DNA of 64,000 nt from Scilla litardierei (GCA_030789695.1 CM061141.1:323687938-323751937), one strand, 5' to 3'. Positions 10,499-21,832 are shown, numbered from the stretch's first letter. Notes: a model not told the origin generated them from the sequence alone. Program-made: numbers and translations.

Positions 10499-12968
10499 TG
10501 TAACGACCCACTCCTGGGGCCCATTACTGTTTGGAACATGCACGTCCTGCCAGGCACCAATGAAGTCAATACAGGCTCTGTTGCAGAAAAGATGCCAAAT
10601 ACTCATACATGAAAATGAAATACAACCTTATTACAATTAGCAGCGTACAGAAAAGGAAATACAACCGAATACAAATACACACCAAGCCACTCTGATACAT
10701 CAAATACTAAAACACGCTCACACTCACACTTAGTAACCAGCGTCCTCCTGGTCAAACTCTAGCGTCTGCAGTCTCGGGTGTAACTTCTTCAACCTGTGAA
10801 ATATCTGACGGATCCACCACAAAGAGAGGGGTCACCAAGATCAAACGTAACTCAAAGTATCTCTAAGCATGGAGATTAATACAATATGAAAGCATGGCAA
10901 TCTAACGAGAAGAAGTAAAGTACGAACAATAATGGTAAGGAAAAATAGAGCAAAAATGTAACTTGCAATTTACAACTATCAGTGATTTCCAGCAATTAAA
11001 AGTACTTTATTAAAAGAGATCATGTTACGAGAGTCTAACTGTGCCATACCTAGACCGTGACTTATAATAATGGGTACAGTAAGCAACCAAGAGTCCACCT
11101 CTTGCCACAGGTACTACCCGAGCGAACCATGCTCTGAATACTGTGTAATAATATGTGATCTGTGCATTCGTCACCGGCTACTGTGATGGGTTTCTAGAAC
11201 CCGCACGGTGACAACAAAGACTGGACTAGTCGCTCCTGCACCCTCGCTATTATAAGTTACCCCAAACCTCAAGTGTCTGTGCAGGTTATCATTTCTTTAT
11301 AATTTACGAGCCAATTACCATGTTATCACATTTCCCATCATGCATTTTCCATAGTCCAAATGAATCTTTTCAGTTACTATGCAACTTATCAAGCTTATTT
11401 ATCTGTTCGTGTGAAACACTTTGCTAAACTAAAAGAAACTATTTTAGCATGCATTCATTATAATTTTATTACCCCTAACTAGAGTACGATGAGTTACCAA
11501 TTCGCCTTGTAGTGAAAGGCGCGTTTTGGTCAGCGATAGGGGTACCTGGTTCACACATGTTACATGGCAAGTTAGCTACACAAACTAATAGTAAAACTAA
11601 TAACACGTTATAATTAAAAATATCAACTTATAAAAATAACTTTATATAAACTTATATTAAAAACTTTACTTAACTGTTAACTAACTTATTAACTAGCTTA
11701 CTAAAATAATTAAACTGAAATAACTTGACTTTTAAAAAAACATAACTTATACAATATACTTAATACTTAAACTTATACATATATTAATTTAAATTTATTT
11801 ACTAAATCACAACTTAGATTTAATTAATAACTTATATTAATAACTGAAATTTAAAACTTTAGATAATAACTAATAGTAAAAACTTTATATATTAACTTTA
11901 ACTTAACTTAAACTAAACTAACTTATATAATTAATAACTTAACTCACTTATATAAAGTTAAATTAACATAACTTACCTTTATCCTTCTCTCTCACCCTCT
12001 CTCTGTCTCTTCGTTCTCCCCTTCTTTCCCTTTTTTTTGGTTACAGGGAAGGCACGGCGGCCCTGGGGAGGAGGGGAACGCAAGCAGCTGGGGCGACGGT
12101 CGGGAGGAGCGACGGGCGGCTAGGGCGGCGGATGAAGCGGCGCGTGCGCAAGGCTGGGCGACGGCGACGGCGGCATGGGCCTGGGCGTGCGAGAGGGGCG
12201 GAGGGCAAAGGGAAGGGGCAAGTGCGGGCGGAGCTCCGGCAGCGATCTTGGGCAGATCTAAGGGGCGATGGATTCTTGTGGAGAAGATGATGGAGGGGAT
12301 GAGTTTGTTGTATGAAATTGGGAAGGAAGATTGGAGAGTGAATTTACTTGATTTTGGTTTCAATTTCTCTCTGTTTCCCCTTCTAATTTGAGATTTCTGA
12401 ATCGATTTGGGGATTTGATTTTGGGTTGAAGGATGTTGAAGTTGGGGGCTTGGGGATGATGACTGACCGAAGGATCATCCTTAAGAAAGAAGAGGGAGGG
12501 AGCAGGATTCATTAAAGGGGGAAAGATAGTCAAGGATTAGGTTGATGGATAAGTTAGATTAGGTTTTCATTTAAGACGAGGAAGAATTCTGCAAGGGAAG
12601 AGTTTGAACGTGGAAGAGACGTATTAAACGAAATGTTTTAAAAATCAAACTTAGTATTAATGAAGGAAGGTTATCATTTGACTAAAGTTTTAGGGGGAAT
12701 GAACTGAACGTGTTTTGGGGAAGGTATCGGGCTCGGAATGAGAAAAACGTGGATGGGTTTGTTAGAAATTAGGTTGGTAATTAATACGAGGTAAATAATA
12801 ATTAACTAAAATAATTAGTCGGCATAATTCGTAATTAGTAAAATAAATTAGCTAAAGTAACTATTTAAGCTATGGAGAAAAATTAGAATCGCTCGCGTCG
12901 ACGCGTAGAATCGAACAACTGCAGTAAATGCGTGAAATCAAAGACGCCTAAAAATACAGATCGTTACA
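10499..12968 (-). repeat. 5' LTR of element A
   Basis: It is 2470 bp and matches 2547-5026 end to end, with scattered substitutions and small indels. One is an 11-base loss in the short acidic frame near 10760. It bears the same AT-rich and GC-rich blocks. Confidence 0.93.
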
Positions 12969-14383
12969 GGTCGACTTCATATTTGCTGGATGGACATGGC
13001 CTAAAGACCATTTTGTGGAGCTTATGTAATGTATACCACTTCTGTGTCTTTACAGCAACCACTTACGATACTTATATTCGTTGTTTGCAGATATAACTAG
13101 CGGAGCTCACAGAAACATGGACCATGGACTGGGTCAGATCTGGAGAGAACAACGCAAGAAGAAGAGAAGCAATGAGGGATCGAGTGGTCAATACCCCCTC
13201 CTTTCAGTCGGAGTTCTTCCTTCGAGGGAGGTGAGGTCAGACGGACCTCGAGGTCATCTTCTCGTGCCTCGTCAATGGATGCCCTGAGTCGAGCTATCGC
13301 TCGCTCTATTACGCCCATTTCCTCCATCGTTGTTTTGAAGCCTCAGGTGGTGGAAGATGATGACGCTGTTATGGTTATTGAGCCTACTGAAACTGTTAGC
13401 AAGAAATGGTGTCCATCCTCCTATGAGGGGGATGACTCGAAAAAAAGAAGGAGGGTCGAGGAGAAAAACCCTTAGCTTTAACCCATGGCAAAAGGTCAGG
13501 AGGCGGCCCCTCTCGATCCTCAGGGGATGCTTGAGATCCCCATGGCTCCTCATTTGGACAAATGGCCATGGGGCAATATCGACCCACTCGCTCCCTTAGT
13601 AGGCCCGATCCCCTCGGAGTTCGATCGAGTTCTATTGCTAAACCAGCTCTCGTCTCGTTCCTTAGGACCTATTCAAGGCAAACCTCATCAGCCTCCCTTC
13701 ATCATCGAAAATGAAGAGTCGGCTCTGTCGAACTTTGGGACGACTGCTCGACTGGTGGAGAACTCCATTCTCCCTTGGGATTTGGAGGTCCTTCAAGGGT
13801 TGGACATCGAAAGGGTGGCCAACTTCTTCGTGTGATACAGATATCAGGTAAGTTGTTTGTAGTTTGTCTATTGACCTGTAATTTGTTCGTTTCTGATTGT
13901 TGCTTTTCGTAGATGTCCATTCTTGGCGCCATATTGCGCCGCCAGGCCGTCGGCGTAATTGAGGGAGAACGGCGGGTGGAGGCTGCCGAGTGCAAGGCCT
14001 CGGAGCATGAGGCCCGGATGAGGAAGATGGAAGAGGATTTAGGGAGAGCGTGTGTGGCCTAGACCGAGGCCGAGTGGGTAGCCTCGGCGGCCAAAACTAG
14101 CCTCTCGTCCATATCTAACCTCAGAAAATCAGCTGAGATTCAATGGGGGAGGGAGAGGTCTCAGCTCCAAACGGACCTCGAAGCTTCGAAGAGGGAAGTA
14201 ATTGGGATTCGAGCTAAGGCTTCCGACGCAAAGAAGTTAGCGGAAGTAGATGAGCTTCGGGCCAAAGTTGTCGAGTCAGAGAGAGCCACTGAGATTCATA
14301 AGGAGGAGCTCATGCCGAAGTTTACAAAGGCGATGGAAACTTTCCAAAACGTCTTTATACTGAAGGGTGCTCCTCCCTCTTAG
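12969..14383 (+). pseudogene. antisense gene of element C, 3' part, with one clear intron
   Basis: This continues the opposite-strand gene beyond element A. A frame from 13485 (MAKGQEAAPLDPQGMLEIPM...) runs to a TGA at 13833, passes through it in the same frame to TAT-CAG at 13847, and meets a canonical intron GTAAGT...TTTTCGTAG (13848-13912, 65 bp). Exon 2 begins MSILGAILRRQAVGVIEGER in the same phase and is rich in charged heptad-like sequence (EAAECKASEHEARMRKMEED), probably a coiled coil. It has one in-frame TAG at 14060 and ends at 14381. The neighbouring 13040-13480 holds further GT/AG-like sites. The family is that of PF04195-type plant transposon proteins. Function is unknown. Confidence 0.65.
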
Positions 14384-14625
14384 GCTGATAGATTTTTGAC
14401 ATGGGTTTTATGTAACCCGTTTTGAAATGAAAAAAAGAACTTTTGAGTTTATTCTATCTTCAAGTTTCATTTGAGTACATGTGCGTGTATGGCCCCTCAA
14501 CGACTCAATTTCCAATTTTACCAAAAATCAATTGTATGTTGGGTCGTTGATGCATCAGGCATATCCACCCGATAAATACGATATTTAGATCATGGACCAT
14601 GGGTGCATGCTTCGTTCGGTAGAGA

Positions 14626-15385
14626 GGGGCGAGGCCTCTTTGACTTACGGCTGACGACGGTCGAGGATCATTCAGTAGCTAGGGGTGGCTCCTCGGCTTA
14701 CAGCTGACGACGAGGATCGTTCCGTAGCGAGGGGTGGCCCTCAGCTTACGACTGATGACGAGGGTTATTTGGTAATGATGGAAGAGGTCCCTTCGACTTG
14801 CGGTCGACGATGGTCGAGGGGTGTTCAGTGGTGAGGGGTAGTCCCTAGGATTACAGCTGACAACGAGGGTCGTTCCGTGGCGAGCGGTGGCTCCTCGGCT
14901 TACGAATGATGACGATTGTCATTCTGTAGCAAGGGACGAGGCCCCTTTGACTTACGGCCGACGATGGTTAAGGGTCGTTTAATGGCGAGGGGTAGCCATT
15001 CGGCTTACGACTGACGACGAGGGTCGTTTGGTAGCGAGGGGCGAGGCCCCTTCAACTTACGACTGACGACGGTCGAGGGTTGTCAGTGGAAAAGGGTGGT
15101 CCCTCGGCTTATAGTTGACAATGAGGGTCGTTCAGTAGCGAGGGACGAGGCCCCTTCGAATTATGGCAGACGACGAGGGTCGTTCGGTGGCGAGGGGTGG
15201 CCCCTCGGCTTATGGCTGACGACGAGGATCGTTCGGTAGCGAGAGGCGAGGCCCCTTCCACTTACAACCGACAACGTTCGAGGGTCGTTCAGTGGCGAGG
15301 GGGTGGCCCCTCGGCTTACGGCTAATGACAAGGGTTGTTTGGTAGCGAGTGGCGATGCCCCTTCGACTTACAGTCGACGACGATT
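14626..15385. repeat. dimeric tandem repeat in the 3' region of element C
   Basis: About seven copies of a unit of roughly 105 bp are present. Each consists of a ~49-bp half (GAGGGTCGTTCGGTGGCGAG then GGGTGGCCCCTCGGCTTA) and a ~56-bp half distinguished by GGCGAGGCCCCTTCGACTTA. The halves alternate, giving a simple higher-order structure. Copies differ by many point changes. The array lies between integrase and the antisense gene. Tandem arrays in this part of Tat-lineage elements are known and have been proposed as seeds of satellite DNA. Confidence 0.9.
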
Positions 15386-15511
15386 ATAAATCATTAGATA
15401 GATAGTAGAAATGATCGACTTTGTATTTATCATACATTGGCATAATCAAAAAAACAAAGGTAAGTTTCGATCACCGCGCTGTAGCTCCCATTGCTGGTAC
15501 AATCATTGATA

Positions 15512-16591
15512 TTACTTCCGTAAATGCTCAGCATTCCAAAGATGGTGTAGCTCCCTGTCATCCAGTGTAGTGAGTTGATAGGTGGCCGGGCCGAGAACAT
15601 CAATCACATTGTAAGGGCCTTCCCATTTTGCAACGAGCTTTCTTTGTTTAAGAATCTCAAGAGTGAAGGCAGTCTTACGTAACACCAAGTCACCTATACG
15701 AAAACTGCACCCTCGCACTTTGGAGTTGAAATATCGAGCCATGCATCCCTTTTGTTCAATGAGGGTCGCCAAGGCTTGTTCACGAACCTCGTCGATCAAT
15801 TGTAGGTTGAGCTCGAGTCCCTCTGAGTTTCTCTCCTCATCATAGTATCAGAGGCAGAGCGGTCGCTCATTGACCTCTACTGGGACGACAGCTTCACACC
15901 CATAGGCAAGCATGAAAGGTGTTTCACGTGTCGAGATTTTATGGGTCATTCTCTACGACCACGATATGCCTGGGATTTCTTCTGTCCACGTTCCCTCGAA
16001 CCCGGCTATCCTCTTCCGCAAGGGTCCGAGGATGCATTAATTGGCGACTCTGGTAACCCGTTGGATTGGGGATGTGTAGCAGAGGCAAAATGTAATTTGA
16101 TCTTCAGTTCGGAGCAGAAATCCCTGAAGCCAGTGTTGTCGAATTATGTCCAGTTGTCTGTCACAATGGATTGCAGGATGCCAAAACGACAGACAATGGA
16201 TTTCCAGACGAAGCTTCTGACCTCCTTCCATGTAATTCAGGCCAGGGGTTCTGCCTCGATCCACTTAGTGAAGTAGTCGATAGCCACAATCAGGAATTTT
16301 CATTGTCCGCTTTCTTGCTTAAACAAAGCTAGGATTTTCAATCCCCACTTAGCGAAGGGCACTAGACTAATGATTGGGATCAGATCAGATAGAGGGGCTG
16401 AGCTGATTCTCGAGAACTTCTGGCAAGTCGGACATTTCTGCACATACTCGACCGCTTCCTTGAACATGGTTGGTCAGAAGTAACCTTACCTTATGGCCTT
16501 CAAGGCTATAGCCTTTCCTCTGCAATGGTTCCCGCAATCCCCCTTGTGGATTTCCTGGATGACATATAATGCTTCCTACGGGGTTAAACAT
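15512..16591 (-). pseudogene. element C integrase remnant
   Basis: On the minus strand, pieces of the zinc-finger region (CAEMSDLPEVLENQLS and a frameshifted NHCRGKAIALKAIR-like stretch) are followed by a damaged core (16264-15800). A well-preserved C-terminal frame (15799-15512) contains FRIGDLVLRKTAF, KLVAKWEGPYNVIDVLGPAT and LHHLWNAEHLRK. WEGPY is the GPY motif of Ty3 integrases. Several frameshifts are present. Confidence 0.8.
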
Positions 16592-17825
16592 TTGAGGTAT
16601 GGAAAGACGTCATACCTGGTCCATCGTCTTTTATACAATGAACCGTCTAGGAGAACAAATTGGTAGGCCTTTCGTTCTAGCTTTTGCGCCTCTACCGGAT
16701 TGGTCAGCTTCTCCCCCGTGTTTAGATAATGGATTATATGATCCATCCAAGTGACCCCTTGGTCGAGGCTTAGCAGTTCTTGCTTAAGCACGATGGGGTG
16801 TGGCAGATGATGTATGTACACTGTTCGACCGAGTCTCGTGGGTGAGAATGACGTGAGCTTTGAAAGGGCATCGACTCGGTGATTCTTCAACCTTGGTATA
16901 TAATGGATTTCCACCCGTCTGAACTTGGCGAGCTTTGCTTTAGCAATCTGCATGTAGCTTTGCATTGTGTCCTCGTGGGCTTTGAAACCTCCGTTCAATT
17001 GGTGGACGATTAAATTGGAATCACTGAGCAGTTGAATCGCATTTGCTCCTAGGGCTCGAGCCAACCGGAGCCCATTGATGGAAGCTTCATACTCCACTCT
17101 ATTATTTGTGGTTTGGAAACTAAAGCGGATAGCATACTAGAATATGTTGCCAGCTGATGTTTGGACAATTATTCCGGCCATGCTTCCGATTTGAGTGATT
17201 GAACCATCCACTTGTACGATCCATGTTCCTGCATCTTCAATTGTATCAGTCGATGAATTGAGACCTGTTGAGGGAGAAGTGGAATCATTGGGCCGTATGT
17301 TAGCAACATGCACCTCTTCGGGCGGGTTGTTGTCATAAGTAAGTTCGACAATGAAGTCGGCTAGAGATTGTCCTTTGATGGCAGTTCTCGGCTTATACTG
17401 GATGTCGAATTCACCCAGCTCAACTCTCCACTTCGTCTTTCTCCCCGACCGATCCAGCGTCTTAAGAGTCTGCTCCAAGGGAGTGTCGGTAAGGACCAAG
17501 ATGGTGTGCGCTTGGAAGTATGGTCGTAACCTCCTCACGGATTGGATCAGCGCAAATACCATCTTTTCTATTCTTGAGTAATTTATTTCTGCACCCCGGA
17601 GGACTTGGCTGATGTAGTAGATAGGTCGTTGCACTCCTGAGTCTTGACGAGTGCTGAGCTTACGGCTTCCATGATTGGGGCCAAATAAATGATGAGTTGA
17701 TCATCCTTATCTGGCTTGGTTAGGAGCGATGGGCTACAGAGATACTCCTTCAGTTCGGAGAAATCTCTCTTACAGTCCGCGTCCCACTCGACGACCTTCT
17801 TGCCATTTGCGGTGGATGATATCAC
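16592..17825 (-). pseudogene. element C dual RNase H domains
   Basis: The first, retroviral-type RNase H lies at about 17825-17340 and contains RPIYYISQVLRGAEINYSRI and the connection KWRVELGEFDIQYKPRTAIK. The second, archaeal-type domain reads WIVQVDGSITQIGSMAGIIV (17250 on), then after one stop VEYEASINGLRLARALGANA, LLSDSNLIVHQLNGGF and IPRLKNHRVDALSKL (to about 16840). The acidic residues D (VDGS), E (YEA), D (SDS) and D (VDALS) are visible. Two RNase H domains in tandem define the Tat lineage. Confidence 0.88.
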
Positions 17826-17878
17826 CTTTCTCAGTCTTTTGAAGATGGCATAGATCTCTCAGCCGACTTGGACAAGAA

Positions 17879-18829
17879 TCAGCCTAAATCCGATATTCTC
17901 CCATTCAATCTTTGAAGTTCTCTGATGTTTGAGGGTTCCTTCATCGCCACGATCGCCGAGATTTTGTCGGGGTTAGCCTCAATTTCTTGATTTGTCAGCA
18001 TGAAATCGAGGAACTTTCCCGATCGAATCCCAAAGGTACACTTGTTAGGGTTCAATCGAAGGTTGTATCGTCGGATTTGTGCAAATGTCTCTCGGAGATC
18101 TGCAATGTGATTCACCGGCTTCTTCGACTTGACCAGCATGTCATCAACGTAGACCTCTAAATTTCGCCCGATTTGAGCCTCAAAGACTCCGTTCATCATA
18201 TGCTGGTACGTGGCCACTGCGTTCTTCAAACCAAAAGGCATCTTTGTATAACAAAAAATACCTCGATCTGTGATGAGAGAAGTCTTTTCTTTGTCTTCTG
18301 GCGCCATTTGGATCTGGTTGTAGCCTGAGAAAGCAGCCATGAAGCTAAGGAGCTCATAGCCCAAGGCATTGTTGACTAGATGGTCGATCCGGGGCAGGGG
18401 ATAGCCATCTTTCGGACATGCTTTATTGAGATCGGTGAAGTCGATGCACATTCGCCATTTGTTGTTCGTCTTTTTCACCATCATGACATTCGAGAGCCAA
18501 TCAAGATATTTGACCTTTCGAATGAATCCCGCCTCCACAAGTCGATCCACTTCCTCGATTGCAGGCTTCATCTTTTCACCCCCCCCATGTTCCTCTTCTT
18601 CTTCTTCATGGGTTTAGAAGTCGGGTCGACTTCTAGCTTGTGAGATATTACCTGGGGGTCGATGTCGGGCATATCCCTCGGGGACCAGGCGAAAATGTTT
18701 GCATGATCTCTCAAAAGAGAGATCAACTGATCCCTTAGGTCGAAAGGGAGCATCGACCCGATGGAGATGGTCTTCCCTTCTTCTCCAGAGATCCGGGTGT
18801 TCTCCATCTCTTCGACTGTTGCAGGTCAT
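17879..18829 (-). pseudogene. element C reverse transcriptase
   Basis: An N-terminal piece contains FAWSPRDMPDIDPQVISHKL (18807-18568). A frameshift at a run of eight or more C (about 18576-18585) leads into RT proper (18571-17879). RT shows KWRMCIDFTDLNKACPKDGY, YPLPRIDHLVNNALGYELLS, CYTKMPFGLKNAVATYQHMM and the catalytic box YVDDMLVKSK. The wording of these motifs is Tat-like rather than chromovirus-like. Confidence 0.9.
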
Positions 18830-18861
18830 TGATCCTTACCTTTGGGATCGACTGGATCTGT

Positions 18862-19581
18862 CTACCCCACCATTCTCAGAGAGGTGGACAGATAGTAACA
18901 TGACCAGGCTTGCTTCTGATTTCCTCTCCCCTTCCCAACTCCCTCAGGAGTTTGGAATTTGATCATTTGATGGAAGGTTGAGACCACCGCTTCAATAGCA
19001 TTCAGCAGCGGTCTTCTAATGATTCCGTTGTATGCTGAGTTGATCTTCACCACTATAAAGTTGGTCAGGCAAGTAACCTGTTGTGGATACGTACAAAGGG
19101 TCACCGGTATGTTAATGATGCCTGCTACTGTGGCAGAATGCCTGGTGAACCCTACAAGAGGTCCTGGGCATGGTCTCAACTCCGTTGAAGACAGTCTCAC
19201 TCTCTGCAATGTGGTGAAGTAAAGCACATCGCATGAACTCCTCGTGTCGATGAGCAATTTTTTTACGGTAACCTTATTGATGGAGGCAGCAATGACGACG
19301 TCATCATCATGTGGCAGTTCTACACCCTCTAGATCTTTATCTGAGAAGGATATATGAGGTGTAGAGTCTCTGGGGTGCTTTCTACCCACGGATATTGTCA
19401 TCAACCTTTCGACGTAAGAGCTTTGGAATGAAATTGATAGCTCCGGGTCCGAAGGACCTCCCATTATCATGATGAAGGAATTGAAGCTAGGAAGTGCCAA
19501 GGCATCTCCGGAGGGTGTTGATGGGTGAGCCGACATGGTCGAGATGTTTTGTTGACTTGGATGTCGACTCATGCATCCCAC
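18862..19581 (-). pseudogene. element C protease frame starting next to primer site (gag missing)
   Basis: A 239-codon minus-strand frame starts at 19581, only about 15 bases from the LTR. After about 30 residues it reads FIMIMGGPSDPE and DLEGVELPHDDDVVIAASIN, the usual lead-in to Tat protease, then LLIDTRSSCDVLYF. The expected active-site triad D-T/N-G is D-T-R here, so the enzyme would be inactive. No capsid or zinc knuckle is present, implying a deletion of the whole gag in an ancestor or this copy. Confidence 0.8.
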
Positions 19582-19592
19582 AGACGGCGCTA
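19576..19592 (-). promoter_or_regulatory. primer-binding site of element C
   Basis: On the minus strand the sequence after the 5' LTR is ATTTAGCGCCGTCTGTGGGA. Apart from TAG for TGG this is the GGCGCCGTCTGTGGGA site common in Tat-lineage elements. I cannot name the tRNA with confidence. Confidence 0.65.
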
Positions 19593-19595
19593 AAT

Positions 19596-20342
19596 TGTTA
19601 AGGCCAAAAATGACCGAAACAATTGAGATGCTGACGTGGATCCTTTCTTGTTGAGTTGGAGCCTCGTCAGTCGGTTGAGTAAGACCCTAGGTTAGAAGAA
19701 CCAAGGTCTCTGGTGAATGGTGGTTGACTTACAGTGCTTATTCGACCCTTGAACAGATCGAGCGTCGGTAGATCGATGCTTAGAAGCTCATGTGCGACCC
19801 TCCTGTAGGATCGAGACTCGAAGATCTACACTACACACTACAAGGAAGCGGCAGGGGGGTCGGATCTGGGTCCCGACCCAGATCCTCTCTGATGCTTACG
19901 TTAGAATGGAACTTAAGAGGGGGAAGAAGTTTGGAGCAGTTGAGATCGACCCACAGAGGCTCATCTCAGGTCTGGCATCACAAGCTCTTTTGTGGAAGAA
20001 ATATAAGATGAAGTAGGTAATCCCAAAGTATCAGATCTCGTACCTTGGGAGTTGGAACCCTTTTACCATTGTCTTTTCAGGTATTTATAGGCGTTGGTCC
20101 GACGATTGCGAATAACCGTCACTCATTGATTCGGGTGGGATCTTCTCTGGGAATGGTGATAACGGCCGTCTATTTACTCGGTCTCATTAACTCCTCCCTG
20201 AGTATCGACGGGAGTCTAACGGTCGAGTGTGTCGTCCTCTTGACTGAGTATTACTCCGCCTTAATGACGGATTGCAGGTTGGAGGCTCTTAATGGGCTGC
20301 ATGCCTTGACACTATTTCGTGGGCCGTACCCAGGCACCAACA
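19596..20342 (-). repeat. 5' LTR of element C
   Basis: It is 747 bp, starts TGTTAAGGCC, ends CACCAACA and is followed by AGATC, the target duplication. It is highly similar to 692-1431. Confidence 0.93.
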
Positions 20343-20780
20343 AGATCAGTAGAACTTTTTGTAGCAAGTGGATCGATGGTCAAATACACGTAGGATTTAC
20401 CCATATCTGGGGTTTTGGGTTTTAAAATGTGTACAACAACTTTTTAAAAAAAAATTGAAGGGAGTGGATGGGGTTGGGCGTGAGCCAACCAAGGAGAAAA
20501 TTTCACCGTGGCTAGCTGACCTCCATATTCATATGTGTGTGTGTGTGCTATCAGCATTAGCGTAGGACATTACACACTCCACAACCCAAATATGAGTGAA
20601 CACTAGGGAGATTTACACTTGATTCACTCGTTACAAAAACACTCGTTACAAAAAGTACAATTGTTCTGAAACCATTTATTTAGTAACAGTTGGATCCAAG
20701 GTCAAATAGTGTTTGATTCCATTGATTTGTGGTAATTTAATTAGCCATGATGTGTAGGACGAATCTGGGAAAAAAATTAA
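20343..20780. repeat. inner left arm, spacer and right arm of inverted-repeat element X1
   Basis: 20343-20440 continues the left arm interrupted by element C. After a spacer with a short (TG)n run at about 20536-20549, the right arm (20560-20780) is its imperfect reverse complement, including ACCCAAATATGAGTGAACAC and GTCAAATAGTGTTTGATTCC. Related arms occur at 49915-50115 and 52225-52400. No target duplication or coding frame could be assigned. Confidence 0.6.
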
Positions 20781-21121
20781 ACCAAAAATATATAAAGTAG
20801 ACGTGCTTCAGTGCAAAGAAAATTTCCCGCGCTGGTAGCACATATACATTATGCTATCTCTGTATGTGTGTGAATATTGAGTATCATATGGTATATGTTG
20901 TTAAACCTCATATACTCCTCCAAATGTACACCATCCGCTATTTTTTAAAGGATTGGAACCGTTGATTTTAAGACAAATGCCTCTCTAATTAATAATGTCA
21001 GAAGATTTTCATGAAGAAAAATATTATCTTAAAAAGTGGAAAAAGAGTAACATGTGGTACGCGATCAGACAAAAATACAGGCGAGCAGACTTTAGTCCAA
21101 TGTCACGTACCCTCGCGGCCC
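20781..21121. other. unassigned spacer
   Basis: This is AT-rich sequence between the X1 right arm and the first hAT element. I see no gene or repeat in it. Confidence 0.5.
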
Positions 21122-21362
21122 AATGAGGACAGGGGCAGACCCACGTTGTAGGTGGGGTGGGGGGGCCTAGCCCCCCACCCATCCCCCTATTCCCCACCCC
21201 CAGGCCCCCCCACCATCCCCCTACTCCCTACCCCCACCATTGTTTTATAGGCTTCTAACTTATAAATATAACATACATATAAAATTTTACCAAATCTCAA
21301 GCACAGATATTGCCCATGGGAGGGTGGCTAGAGCGTTGCTATCCAGTGTTTGAGGTCCCAAG

Positions 21363-21832
21363 TAGGGGTGGCAAACGGGTCGGGTCGGGTTCGGGTTCGG
21401 GTCAGGTCAGGTTTGACCCGACCCGAATAAGGGTAAACCCGAACCCGACCCGAATTAAATTCGGGTCAGGGTTCGGATACCCGTACCTGACCCGGCCGTA
21501 ACCCGGGTGACCCGTACCCGACCCGGTTTGTCTTACGGGTCGGGTTCGGGTCGGGTTCGGGTCGGGTTTAGTGTGAAAGAGTGATTATTTTACAAAAAAG
21601 GTCGGGTTCGGGTCGGGTCCGGGTCGGGATTGGGGTGAAAAGAGTAAAAATACGGGTCGAATTCGGGTCAACCGGGTCGAGGGGTCACACCCGTATCTGA
21701 CCCGGATTTTTATCCGGGTCGGTCGGGTTGACCCGAATTCGACCCGACCCGGATTGGCCCTTACCCATACCCGACCCAAGAGGCTGGGTTCGGGTCAGGT
21801 CGGGTCAGGTCGGGTCTATTTTGCCACCCCTA
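21363..21832. mobile_element. hAT-type MITE made of CGGGT repeats (nested)
   Basis: The termini TAGGGGTGGCAAA and TTTTGCCACCCCTA are inverted. The 8-bp duplication GTCCCAAG is exact (21355-21362, 21833-21840). Its 470 bp consist almost entirely of GGGTCGGGTTCGGGT-type units and their complements. Non-coding. Confidence 0.95.

Larger units (their letters stand above)
2547..12968 (-). mobile_element. Element A: Tekay/Del-like Ty3 chromovirus nested in element C
   Basis: Two long LTRs (2547-5026 and 10499-12968) begin TGTAACG and end CGTTACA. The minus-strand interior carries remnants of gag, protease, RT, RNase H, integrase and a C-terminal chromodomain-like segment in Tekay order. The primer site is at 10477-10494 and the polypurine tract at 5027-5039. 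It splits the antisense gene of element C. Flanking bases (GCTCA before, GGTCG after) do not form a clear 5-bp duplication, so one end may have been altered. Multiple stops and frameshifts and a nested TIR element in integrase make it inactive. The two LTRs remain very similar, differing by scattered substitutions and small gaps. Confidence 0.93.
692..20342 (-). mobile_element. Element C: Tat/Retand-lineage Ty3 retrotransposon with antisense gene, interrupted by element A
   Basis: Two LTRs (692-1431 and 19596-20342) begin TGTTAAGGCC and end CACCMACA. They are flanked by an exact 5-bp target duplication, AGATC, at 687-691 and 20343-20347. Without element A the length is about 9.2 kb. In the element's own direction (minus strand) the order is 5' LTR, primer site, protease, RT, RNase H, second RNase H, integrase, tandem repeats, a long non-coding part holding an opposite-strand gene, polypurine tract, 3' LTR. 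The second (archaeal-type) RNase H and RT motif DLNKACPKD are typical of the Tat lineage. No gag is present: the protease frame starts almost directly after the primer site. Frameshifts and stops make it non-autonomous. Confidence 0.93.

Noticed and set aside
2542..12973. 5-bp target duplication for element A
   Set aside because: Flanks GCTCA and GGTCG do not match. The insertion is certain from the LTR pair and the split gene, but the duplication is not.
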